Source: Chitinophagaceae bacterium (GTDB taxonomy: Bacteria > Bacteroidota > Bacteroidia > Chitinophagales > Chitinophagaceae). Taken from it: a DNA stretch of 5,904 nt. The stretch lies in NCBI GenBank assembly GCA_025963615.1, contig JAOQAL010000112.1, positions 1 through 5,904 of the forward strand. Direction: 5' to 3'. Each line of letters opens with the position of its first letter. Positions within the stretch are counted from its first letter, which is position 1. The notes under the pieces were generated by a model. That model worked only from the letters and a program-made list of their open reading frames with translations, ran no database searches and had not been told where the DNA came from. Of the stretch, positions 1 to 5,663 are shown piece after piece. The position numbers and the translations under genes were made by a program.

Positions 1-610
1 AATTAAATGCGGGATTGAATTGCCAAATAATATATCCCAGCAGCAACACAAGCAGCAAGGCTGCGGTTCCGATATTACCCAGGAAATCGGTAAGCCAGTC
101 AACAATAGATTTGCCAATACCACCACCAAAAGGAAACGTAGTGCCATAACAAATAAATGCCAGTGACACGGATAAAATCAGCAAACCCGCTGTAACGTAT
201 TTAAAATTCCGTTTTACAGAAAATACTTTTCGCGCAAAAAGAAGGTTGGTGCCCACAACAAAAAAGAAAGTGCAGAATAATAATGACGCGACCCCAAAAC
301 CTTTCCAGATAAATACATGGGAAACAAAAGCGCCTAGCCTGCCCAGCAGGTTATTTACCTTCACATCACCATCAAAAAGAACGGAAGATCCCCGGCGGAA
401 AACATAACTTTGGTCTTCCTTCCAGGTAGAAAAATAGGAAAGAAAAGAAATAACAAGGAAAACGGCAATCAGCAAAAAAACAGTACCTGTTATCTTCCGG
501 GTACGTTCATCTTTTGCCAACTGTTTCAGGTTCACCTTTTCGACTTTCTCAGGTTTCAGATTTTGCGGGCCTGGTTTTTCCGGTTTGGTCTTTTTCAGCT
601 TTTTGGCCAT
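1..610 (-). CDS. ftsK: DNA translocase FtsK, N-terminal membrane part (partial, C-terminus outside window)
   Basis: The frame is open from the ATG at 608-610 to the window edge, giving 203 residues with no stop, so only the N-terminus is present. It begins with a Lys/Pro-rich cytoplasmic tail (residues 1-40, starting MAKKLKKTK). Four hydrophobic segments follow, at about 41-60, 104-125, 138-155 and 178-196. Stretches such as SYFSTWKEDQ (57-66) and the region around NNLLGRLGAFVSH (86-98) match what I know of the FtsK 4TM domain in Bacteroidota. In the family this domain anchors the protein at the division septum, and a C-terminal RecA-like motor and gamma domain pump chromosomal DNA toward dif. 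Those domains would lie beyond position 1 and cannot be checked. The start is supported by a TATCTTTG element six bases upstream and by the typical basic N-terminus. The gene is divergent from the histidine kinase. The family call is recognition from sequence style; another four-TM protein is possible but less likely. Confidence 0.88.
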   Translation of the reverse strand, partial: MAKKLKKTKPEKPGPQNLKPEKVEKVNLKQLAKDERTRKITGTVFLLIAVFLVISFLSYFSTWKEDQSYVFRRGSSVLFDGDVKVNNLLGRLGAFVSHVFIWKGFGVASLLFCTFFFVVGTNLLFARKVFSVKRNFKYVTAGLLILSVSLAFICYGTTFPFGGGIGKSIVDWLTDFLGNIGTAALLLVLLLGYIIWQFNPAFN

Positions 611-615
611 GGACG

Positions 616-623
616 CAAAGATA
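616..623 (-). promoter_or_regulatory. Candidate -7 element of the ftsK promoter (TATCTTTG)
   Basis: Read on the minus strand, positions 623 to 616 are TATCTTTG, an exact match to the Bacteroidota -7 consensus TAnnTTTG. The G lies only six bases from the ATG at 610, so transcription would start at or within a few bases of the start codon, giving a leaderless or nearly leaderless mRNA. I see no -33 TTG at the usual distance, so the call rests on the -7 element alone. The rest of the divergent spacer (624-827) holds no gene or strong terminator that I can support. Confidence 0.5.
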
Positions 624-827
624 ATAAGAAAGCGTTGAGCTTCCAGAGCCCGGTTCTTCCTGAAATTTCTATCTGCAGGATACCGCTGAGCAGGATCATT
701 TGTTGTTTATCAGTTCCCCGGTCACTCAGGTCATTTATTATTCAGCAGGAGCCTGTTCCTGATAGTTAACCCTTCCCGGGGCTGAATTAAGATAAAGCGC
801 CACACCCTAAATACAAAGCTGAAATCT

Positions 828-835
828 TACATTTG
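828..835 (+). promoter_or_regulatory. Candidate -7 element of the histidine kinase promoter (TACATTTG)
   Basis: TACATTTG matches the Bacteroidota -7 consensus TAnnTTTG exactly and would place the transcription start near 839-842. It overlaps the TTG at 833-835 that opens the longest possible kinase frame, which argues against that TTG as the start codon. No clear -33 TTG lies about 20 bases upstream (around 800-810). Confidence 0.5.
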
Positions 836-862
836 ATAACATTCATGGAGGGCTTAACAGCG

Positions 863-2803
863 ATGAAACCAAACTCTGCTTATTTGACCAGCTACGGGCA
901 TAAAATCATGTTGATTTTCCTGAAGGCCTTTCTTTTTATTCTTCCCTTAAAAATAGTTGCTCAACCGGGTTCACCACTGTTTTATTACGATATCGCCAGC
1001 GTAAAACTCGCAGACACTATAACCTATAACATGGAATTGGCTTTTCTTTCCCCCGATTCTTCTTTACTAAAATACTACCCTGACCTGAATTTTACCAGGC
1101 TTAACGCCGATAAGGAAAAGGTAAGTGATGGAAATGTTTCCAAACAATGCGTCATCCGCTTTAAAGTTTTCAATTCAGCCGATACAACAAAAGCGGTCTA
1201 TTTTTTTCCGGGGTTTTATTTTAACAGCATTGAGCTTTATAAAGAAGAAGCCGGCGGGTTAAAAATTTTACCGCGAATAGTTCCTGACAACCCGGATAGC
1301 ATCGGGTACCGGTATTTCAGGTTGCCCGGAAAAGATTCCGCAACGATAATAGCCGGGCTAAAATTGGAAAAAACTTATAATAATATTATAAGCCCCCGTC
1401 TGGTATATGAGCTTTATCTTCCGGCTTATGTATCGGAGGTACATAATGCGACCAACGACATCGACATGGTTACCTACCTGATTTGCGGGCTGTTCCTGAT
1501 GATGACCTTGTTTTCCCTTGCCAACTATTTATCAGGCAGCGATAATGAATTTTTGTATTACGCATTGTACGGCATCATGCTGGGCAGCATGTTATTTATA
1601 AAATCATTCTATAACAACCATGCGAATACGAGGAATTATTTTATAGAATCCTACCTGGATTTTATTATGCAAACAGTTGGAATAATTTTTTACCTCCTGT
1701 TTATGCAACGCTTTATTGATACCCGCGCCAAACATCCCTTTCTTCACCAACTTTTTAAATCCGGGATCTTTGTGTTGATAGGGTCCATCGCATTATTTAC
1801 AGGATTTCATTTCTTTAGCGATAATTTTTCTGTTAAAAACGGCATTGAAACATTTACCAAGGTTGGCCTCATGTTATTATTAATTCCTGCGGTCATCATG
1901 TATGGAATTAAAAACCGGCAGGATAAAATATTACGGTTTATCGTTTGGGGCAATCTCTGCATGTTGGTATTTGCTTTTATATCACAAGCCCTGATCCTGT
2001 TCGGAAAATTTCCAAAAACAGTACCGGCCTTGCTAAGCAATTCTTTATTTTATTATGAAATAGGCCTGTTGCTTGAATTTATTTTCTTCATGATAGCACT
2101 TAGTTATAAAAACCGCATCCAGTTGATTCACCAGATCCGGGAGAGAGAGCAATTGAAAACCGAAAATCAAATGAAGGAATACGAAAAAGAACTGGCTGTT
2201 TTTAAGGCCCAACAGGAAGAAAGAGACCGTATTTCCGCCGACATGCACGATGAGCTGGGTTCAGGAATGACAGCCATCCGGCTCATGAGTGAAATAGCAA
2301 AAAATAAAATGAAAGGGGATGTACCTAAAGAAATTGAAAAAATATCCGAGTCGGCCAATGATGTTCTCAATAAGATGAATGCAATTATCTGGACGATGAA
2401 CAGTGGCAACGACACGGTCGACAACCTTGTTTCCTATATCCGGGCCTATTCACAGGAGTATTTTGAAAACACGTCCATCGAATGTAAAATCAATACACCC
2501 GAACAGATCAGGCACCAGGAAATGAGTGGCGATAAACGACGCAATATTTTTCTTTGTGTAAAAGAAACACTGAATAACGCGTTAAAACATTCCCGGGCCG
2601 GTGAAATAATAATAGATATTGAATTCAATACCGCCCTGAAAATCCGCATTGCCGATAATGGCGTGGGAATTGATATGAATAAATTGCGGCAGTTTGGCAA
2701 CGGGGTTCAAAATATGAAACGCCGGATGTCAACCATCGGAGGGGATATAAAAATAGTAAATGAAAGAGGAACCGTTACAACCTTTGAACTTCCCCTGGAT
2801 TAA
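863..2803 (+). CDS. Orphan 7TM-DISM-like sensor histidine kinase (HisKA_3/HATPase)
   Basis: This is a membrane sensor kinase of 646 residues when started at ATG 863. It has a signal peptide (about 1-33, ending IVA|Q), then a mostly beta periplasmic domain (about 34-195) resembling the 7TMR-DISM extracellular type. Seven hydrophobic segments follow at about 200-222, 230-248, 262-282, 299-316, 330-348, 357-381 and 395-414. A charged coiled-coil-like linker (415-455) leads to a HisKA_3 dimerisation domain with the phospho-acceptor His462 in DRISADMHDELG. The C-terminal ATPase domain has an N box (Asn571/Asn572 in KETLNNALKHS), a G1 box DNGVGID (598-604) and a G2-like GNG (612-614), so all key residues for autophosphorylation are present. 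No receiver domain is fused, and no response regulator lies next to it; the signal is unknown. GGAGGG at 847-852 lies 10 bases before ATG 863 and favours that start. ATG 845 (652 residues) is possible. TTG 833 falls inside the promoter element and is unlikely. Confidence 0.9.
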   Translation: MKPNSAYLTSYGHKIMLIFLKAFLFILPLKIVAQPGSPLFYYDIASVKLADTITYNMELAFLSPDSSLLKYYPDLNFTRLNADKEKVSDGNVSKQCVIRFKVFNSADTTKAVYFFPGFYFNSIELYKEEAGGLKILPRIVPDNPDSIGYRYFRLPGKDSATIIAGLKLEKTYNNIISPRLVYELYLPAYVSEVHNATNDIDMVTYLICGLFLMMTLFSLANYLSGSDNEFLYYALYGIMLGSMLFIKSFYNNHANTRNYFIESYLDFIMQTVGIIFYLLFMQRFIDTRAKHPFLHQLFKSGIFVLIGSIALFTGFHFFSDNFSVKNGIETFTKVGLMLLLIPAVIMYGIKNRQDKILRFIVWGNLCMLVFAFISQALILFGKFPKTVPALLSNSLFYYEIGLLLEFIFFMIALSYKNRIQLIHQIREREQLKTENQMKEYEKELAVFKAQQEERDRISADMHDELGSGMTAIRLMSEIAKNKMKGDVPKEIEKISESANDVLNKMNAIIWTMNSGNDTVDNLVSYIRAYSQEYFENTSIECKINTPEQIRHQEMSGDKRRNIFLCVKETLNNALKHSRAGEIIIDIEFNTALKIRIADNGVGIDMNKLRQFGNGVQNMKRRMSTIGGDIKIVNERGTVTTFELPLD

Positions 2804-3189
2804 TTTCCCTTCCTGATTCCTGCAAAAAGAAAAAGCCATCCCGCAATAAAAAATAATCCACCAAAAGGCGTAATGATCCCAAGGCCATTTAAGCCGATGG
2901 TATCAGTAGCTTTTAACGCAGTCAAAAGATATAGTGATCCGGAAAAAAGAAGGATCCCCAGCAGGAAACAAAAGCCTGACCATTTTATAAATTTATCCTG
3001 AAAGCGTTCTGCTATAATTCCTACAGCCAGTAACGCCAGGGCATGCAGCATTTGGTACTGAACACCTGTTTGAAATGTATTCACCGTTTCAGGAGGCACT
3101 ATTTGTTTTAACCCATGTGCGCCAAAAGCCCCTAAGGCCACTGCGATAGCGGCGGTTAATGCGCCGGTTAATAAATAACGCTTATGCAT
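2800..3189 (-). CDS. DUF423 family small integral membrane protein
   Basis: A 129-residue inner-membrane protein of the DUF423 family, which includes E. coli YgdD (131 residues). Four hydrophobic segments lie at about 5-27, 45-60, 68-90 and 102-124. Family-like signatures are LGAFGAHGL (19-27), YQMLHALALL (45-54), FSGSLYLL (82-89) and ITPFGGLFFIAGW (106-118). No biochemical function is established for the family, and nothing here suggests one. The start is ATG 3187-3189: it places the family N-terminus correctly, and a start at 3234 would add 15 charged residues encoded inside shikimate kinase. The start overlaps the end of shikimate kinase by 8 bases and no Shine-Dalgarno sequence is near, so expression by translational coupling is likely. 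The stop codon shares bases with the stop of the convergent histidine kinase. Confidence 0.9.
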   Translation of the reverse strand: MHKRYLLTGALTAAIAVALGAFGAHGLKQIVPPETVNTFQTGVQYQMLHALALLAVGIIAERFQDKFIKWSGFCFLLGILLFSGSLYLLTALKATDTIGLNGLGIITPFGGLFFIAGWLFLFAGIRKGN

Positions 3190-3688
3190 GAAATATTTTT
3201 TCAACGATTTTTTCCACTTCCACCTCCTCTTCATCCATCACCAGGCTGGCCTGTTCATAATAAATTTTCCGGTCAGAATATTTTTTAGCGATATAAGCTC
3301 TTAACTGTTCACTGGTAAGTTCTTTTATTAAAGGACGCTTTTCTTTTTCATTAATCAAGCGCTTATATAATGTATCGAGCGAGGTATTGAGCCATATGGA
3401 CATACCTACTTTATTCATGTAGTCAATATTATTATAGTAGCAGGGGGTTCCTCCGCCACAAGCCATTACAAAATTCTCATGGTACTCACCAATAATATGC
3501 AGCACATCTTTCTCAAGCAGCCTGAAATACTCTTCCCCCTGTGTTGCAAAAATCTCGTTGATTGTTTTTCCGTCATGCGCAACAATCTCCTCGTCAAGAT
3601 CAAAAAAAGGTATCCCCAGTTTTTCACTCAGTTGCTTCCCGGAGTGGGTTTTGCCGGTGCCCATAAAACCGATAAAGAAGATTTTCAT
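3182..3688 (-). CDS. aroK: Shikimate kinase
   Basis: A 168-residue cytoplasmic P-loop kinase that converts shikimate and ATP to shikimate 3-phosphate, the fifth step of chorismate synthesis. All diagnostic sites are visible: Walker A GFMGTGKT (7-14), the DxD pair Asp30/Asp32 for Mg and shikimate binding, Arg56 in the FRLLE motif, GGG (78-80), the lid arginine Arg118 in KRPLI, and Arg140 in the RKIYYEQA motif. The length is normal for the family. The start at 3686-3688 puts the P-loop at the expected distance, and it has the strongest Shine-Dalgarno sequence in the window (GGAGGT, 3695-3700). A TTG start at 3724 would add 12 unlikely residues. The gene is followed by DUF423 with an 8-base overlap, forming a two-gene operon. 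Its leader contains a hairpin and a short reading frame (described separately). I use aroK rather than aroL by convention for a single shikimate kinase; I have not checked the genome for a second copy. Confidence 0.95.
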   Translation of the reverse strand: MKIFFIGFMGTGKTHSGKQLSEKLGIPFFDLDEEIVAHDGKTINEIFATQGEEYFRLLEKDVLHIIGEYHENFVMACGGGTPCYYNNIDYMNKVGMSIWLNTSLDTLYKRLINEKEKRPLIKELTSEQLRAYIAKKYSDRKIYYEQASLVMDEEEVEVEKIVEKIFHA

Positions 3689-3804
3689 AACGTGACCTCC
3701 AAGCCTCTCCGCCAACTGGCGCAAGGCTTACCACTCACCGCCCTGACGATTGCAAGTGGACTATTAAGTATAAGAATATCGATCATCATAAATAAGGTTC
3801 CCAT
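3685..3804 (-). CDS. Possible 39-codon upstream reading frame overlapping the shikimate kinase start
   Basis: A frame from ATG 3802-3804 to TGA 3685-3687 would encode 39 residues beginning MGTLFMMIDILIL. The N-terminal third is hydrophobic and the rest is basic with one Cys and one Trp. Its stop overlaps the shikimate kinase start as ATGA, the classic arrangement for translational coupling. I do not recognise the peptide, and no good Shine-Dalgarno sequence precedes it. One candidate promoter (3787-3794) would start transcription inside it. An open frame of this length can occur by chance, so it is listed as a candidate only. Confidence 0.2.
   Translation of the reverse strand: MGTLFMMIDILILNSPLAIVRAVSGKPCASWRRGLEVTL
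3695..3700 (-). promoter_or_regulatory. Strong Shine-Dalgarno sequence (GGAGGT) of shikimate kinase
   Basis: Minus-strand GGAGGT is complementary to the usual 16S rRNA 3' end and lies 6 bases before the ATG at 3688. Of the six genes in the window whose start is visible, this is the clearest ribosome-binding site; the others have none or a weaker one. Bacteroidota genes often lack Shine-Dalgarno sequences, so its presence helps fix the start and stands out. Confidence 0.75.
3701..3729 (-). promoter_or_regulatory. Imperfect hairpin directly abutting the shikimate kinase ribosome-binding site
   Basis: The outer arms AAGCCT (3701-3706) and AGGCTT (3724-3729) are perfectly complementary. Inside them, CGCC (3710-3713) pairs with GGCG (3718-3721) around a four-base loop, leaving a small 2/3-base internal loop. 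In the minus-strand mRNA the hairpin ends at the base just before GGAGGT. It has no U-tract, so it does not look like a terminator. A role in controlling ribosome access or mRNA stability is an inference from position. Confidence 0.4.
3787..3794 (-). promoter_or_regulatory. Weak candidate -7 element for shikimate kinase (TATTTATG)
   Basis: Minus-strand TATTTATG has one mismatch to TAnnTTTG. An upstream TTG (minus strand, 3816-3814) lies 19 bases away, within the usual spacing for a Bacteroidota -33 element. Transcription would start near 3780, giving a leader of roughly 90 bases that contains the hairpin at 3701-3729. Read-through from glutaryl-CoA dehydrogenase is the alternative source of transcript. 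Confidence 0.25.
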
Positions 3805-3824
3805 GGCCTGAATCAATTTGAAAC

Positions 3825-3844
3825 CCTTCCGGTAGATCGGAAGG
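3825..3844 (-). terminator. Hairpin just after the glutaryl-CoA dehydrogenase stop, probable terminator
   Basis: CCTTCCG (3825-3831) and CGGAAGG (3838-3844) form a perfect 7-bp stem with a 6-base loop. On the minus strand it begins two bases after the TAA of glutaryl-CoA dehydrogenase (3847-3849), where a terminator is expected. The following sequence, GTTTCAAATTG, is only moderately T-rich, so termination may be partial and some transcript could continue into shikimate kinase. Confidence 0.5.
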
Positions 3845-3846
3845 CC

Positions 3847-5031
3847 TTATTTAAACGCATTGAATCCAGTTACGTCCATTCCTGTAATCAGCAAATGAAT
3901 ATCATGAGTCCCTTCATACGTAATCACGCTTTCAAGGTTCATCATGTGCCGCATCACGGAGTATTCACCGGTAATACCCATACCGCCGAGCATTTGCCGC
4001 GCATCCCGGCAGATATTGGCAGCTATTTCACAACCATTTCTTTTAGCCATACTAACCTGTTGCGGTGTTACTTTTCCTTCATTCATCAGCACACCCAGGC
4101 GCCAGTTTAATAATTGTGCTTTGGTGATTTCTGTAATCATCTCTGCCAATTTCTTCTGCTGCAATTGAAATGCACCGATCGGTTTATCAAATTGAATTCT
4201 TTCTTTGGAATAACGCAGGGCCGTATCATAGCAATCCATCGCAGCACCGATAACACCCCAGGCAATGCCATAACGGGCCTTGGTCAAGCAACCCAACGGA
4301 CCTTTCAATCCTTTTACACCCGGAAAAATATTTTCTTTAGGCACTTTTACATTATCAAAAACCAATTCCCCCGTGGCAGATGCCCGTAAACTCCATTTAC
4401 CATGGGTGGTGGGCGTAGTAAAACCTTCCATACCTCTTTCGACCACCAATCCTGTGATCTCACCTTCTTCATCCCGTGCCCAAACTACAGCTACCTGTGA
4501 AAATGGCGCATTGCTGATCCACATTTTGGCACCATTCAAAATAACATGATCTCCCGCATCCTTTATATTCGTCAGCATGCTGGAAGGATCACTGCCATGA
4601 TCCGGTTCTGTCAATCCAAAACAACCTAACCATTCCCCACTGGCCAGCTTTGGCAAATATTTTTTACGCTGCTCTTCACTGCCATAGGCATAAATAGGAT
4701 ACATCACCAGTGACCCCTGAACCGAGGCCGTTGAACGAACGCCGCTATCTCCACGTTCCAATTCCTGCATCATCAATCCATAGGAAATATAATCCAATCC
4801 GCCACCACCATATTCAACTGGTATCACCGGACCAAAACAACCCAGGTCGCCTAATTGCTTCACAATCTGCCTCGGAAATTCCGCCCGCTGGGCATAATCT
4901 TCAATGATGGGAGATATTTCTTTCTTCACATAATTACGCACCGATTCACGAACAAGTTTATGCTCCTCTGTCAATAATTCATCTACATTAAAATAATCAG
5001 GGCTGACAAAAAGGTCTGTGCGGGCCGCCAT
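3847..5031 (-). CDS. gcdH: Glutaryl-CoA dehydrogenase (acyl-CoA dehydrogenase family)
   Basis: A 394-residue FAD enzyme of the acyl-CoA dehydrogenase fold that oxidises and decarboxylates glutaryl-CoA to crotonyl-CoA in lysine and tryptophan breakdown, passing electrons to ETF. Similarity to human GCDH as I remember it is high along the whole length: ELERGDSGVRS (90-100), YAYGSEEQRKKYLP (114-127), CFGLTEPDHGSDPSSM (137-152), SLRASATGE (214-222), ARYGIAWGV (252-260) and YEGTHDIH (372-379). The catalytic base is Glu373. Arg99 and Glu92 correspond to human Arg94 and Glu87, which act on the substrate's distal carboxylate, so the glutaryl-CoA assignment is favoured over a generic acyl-CoA dehydrogenase. 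The length is normal for the mature enzyme, with no targeting sequence. The start at 5029-5031 fits the family N-terminus; no Shine-Dalgarno sequence is visible. It stands alone, with a TACCTTTG element upstream and a hairpin after the stop. No other lysine-catabolism gene is in the window. Confidence 0.92.
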   Translation of the reverse strand: MAARTDLFVSPDYFNVDELLTEEHKLVRESVRNYVKKEISPIIEDYAQRAEFPRQIVKQLGDLGCFGPVIPVEYGGGGLDYISYGLMMQELERGDSGVRSTASVQGSLVMYPIYAYGSEEQRKKYLPKLASGEWLGCFGLTEPDHGSDPSSMLTNIKDAGDHVILNGAKMWISNAPFSQVAVVWARDEEGEITGLVVERGMEGFTTPTTHGKWSLRASATGELVFDNVKVPKENIFPGVKGLKGPLGCLTKARYGIAWGVIGAAMDCYDTALRYSKERIQFDKPIGAFQLQQKKLAEMITEITKAQLLNWRLGVLMNEGKVTPQQVSMAKRNGCEIAANICRDARQMLGGMGITGEYSVMRHMMNLESVITYEGTHDIHLLITGMDVTGFNAFK

Positions 5032-5055
5032 TGTTATTTAAGATTTTAGCTGCGG

Positions 5056-5063
5056 CAAAGGTA
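5056..5063 (-). promoter_or_regulatory. Candidate -7 element of the glutaryl-CoA dehydrogenase promoter (TACCTTTG)
   Basis: Minus-strand TACCTTTG matches the Bacteroidota consensus TAnnTTTG exactly. It would start transcription near 5050, giving an A/T-rich leader of about 20 bases before the ATG at 5031. There is no clear TTG at -33; that region is occupied by the heptamer repeat at 5071-5105. Confidence 0.5.
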
Positions 5064-5070
5064 TTAGAAA

Positions 5071-5105
5071 GTTTGTAGTTTATGGTTTGTGGTTAATTGT
5101 TTCTA
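5071..5105. repeat. Five degenerate 7-bp tandem units (GTTTGTA-like)
   Basis: Consecutive heptamers read GTTTGTA, GTTTATG, GTTTGTG, GTTAATT and GTTTCTA on the plus strand. Each starts with GTT and four start with GTTT; the fourth unit is the least similar. The array ends 8 bases upstream of the glutaryl-CoA dehydrogenase -7 element. It could be a decayed simple repeat or a set of binding sites. Because the units are degenerate, slippage-based phase variation is unlikely. Confidence 0.55.
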
Positions 5106-5204
5106 CGGCGGGCTTTTTCGCCCGGGTTATTTCCGGCTACATCGCATGCATGGGCTCCTCATCGCTATTCAGAAACAAACAACCAGAAAAATAATACCTT
5201 GGGC

Positions 5205-5212
5205 TAAATTTC
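5205..5212 (+). promoter_or_regulatory. Weak candidate -7 element of the YCII gene (TAAATTTC)
   Basis: TAAATTTC has one mismatch to TAnnTTTG and ends 7 bases before the ATG at 5219, a layout like that seen at ftsK and implying a leaderless message. TACCTTGG at 5195-5202, also with one mismatch, is an alternative that would leave a short leader. No -33 TTG is evident for either. Confidence 0.25.
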
Positions 5213-5218
5213 AGCAGC

Positions 5219-5650
5219 ATGAAAAAAATAATAAACTTTTTTATTATCGTTTTCCTATTCAGTCAATCGTCTTTAGTTGCTCAGCAGCATAAAACTGAAA
5301 AACCTGGAGACGCAATCAGCCCATATTGGTTTGTCATGTTGAAGAAAGGAACCACCCGTTCACAGGATTCAACAAGTGCCGCTAAAATACAGGAAGGACA
5401 TATGGCTAATATCAACAGGCTTTATAACGAAGGTCAATTAAAAGTAGCCGGCCCGTTTGGTGATGATGCTGACTGGCTTGGCATTTTTATTTTTGATGCC
5501 GCAGCAACGGGGTGTCAGACAAAAGATGATGTAGAAAAACTATTAAAAACAGATCCTGCGGTGGCTGCTGGCCGTTTGACCTATGAAATTCATCCGTGGT
5601 GGACATCGCCGACAGGAAGTTTTAAACATGGGAAACCAGTAAAGGAATAA
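5219..5650 (+). CDS. Exported YCII-domain protein
   Basis: A 143-residue protein with a clear signal peptide (MKK, hydrophobic to about residue 20, cleavage likely after Ala21 in VAQQ). It has no lipobox cysteine, so it is probably free in the periplasm or secreted. The mature part (about 35-128) looks like a YCII domain, a ferredoxin-like alpha/beta fold: YWFVMLKKG strand (36-44), GHMANINRLYNEGQLKVAGPF (60-80), a GIFIFDA strand (88-94), and DPAVAAGRLTYEIHPWW (112-128). His61 and Asp112 are candidates for the His/Asp site described in YciI structures, but I cannot align them exactly. Cytosolic YciI proteins are usually about 100 residues; the extra length here is the signal peptide and a short tail. 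The function is unknown. It has its own spacer upstream and ends 13 bases from the convergent CAP gene. The start has no Shine-Dalgarno sequence but fits the signal peptide. Confidence 0.82.
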   Translation: MKKIINFFIIVFLFSQSSLVAQQHKTEKPGDAISPYWFVMLKKGTTRSQDSTSAAKIQEGHMANINRLYNEGQLKVAGPFGDDADWLGIFIFDAAATGCQTKDDVEKLLKTDPAVAAGRLTYEIHPWWTSPTGSFKHGKPVKE

Positions 5651-5663
5651 TTTCGGAGTAATA

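Noticed and set aside
746..761. Inverted repeat CAGGA/TCCTG in the ftsK-kinase spacer
   Set aside because: Five base pairs with a 6-base loop is expected by chance in a 220-base spacer, and it is not placed near either promoter element.
410..769. Plus-strand open frame of 119 codons
   Set aside because: It runs antisense to the ftsK N-terminus and across the spacer. The minus-strand protein has clear FtsK character and this one resembles nothing.
1807..2700. Minus-strand frames of 67-85 codons
   Set aside because: They are antisense to the histidine kinase transmembrane and kinase domains, with no independent support.
3479..3811. Plus-strand open frame of 110 codons across the shikimate kinase leader
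   Set aside because: Most of it is antisense to shikimate kinase. Its last part looks vaguely membrane-like, but there is no start signal and no recognisable family.
3895..4907. Several plus-strand frames of 65-91 codons
   Set aside because: All lie antisense within glutaryl-CoA dehydrogenase and have no family features; they are shadows of its codon usage.
5109..5124. GC-rich hairpin CGGGC-TTTTTC-GCCCG
   Set aside because: The stem is only 5 bp, it lies between divergent promoters where no transcript should end, and no T-tract follows on either strand. It may be chance or a relic.
5211..5290. Ten-base direct repeat TCAGCAGCAT at 5211-5220 and 5281-5290
   Set aside because: One copy spans the YCII start and the other encodes the end of its signal peptide. 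Two short copies with no target-site or insertion features are most simply coincidence.
5089..5292. Plus-strand frame of 67 codons overlapping the YCII start
   Set aside because: It covers the heptamer repeat and the start of the YCII signal peptide in another frame; the YCII frame is clearly the coding one.
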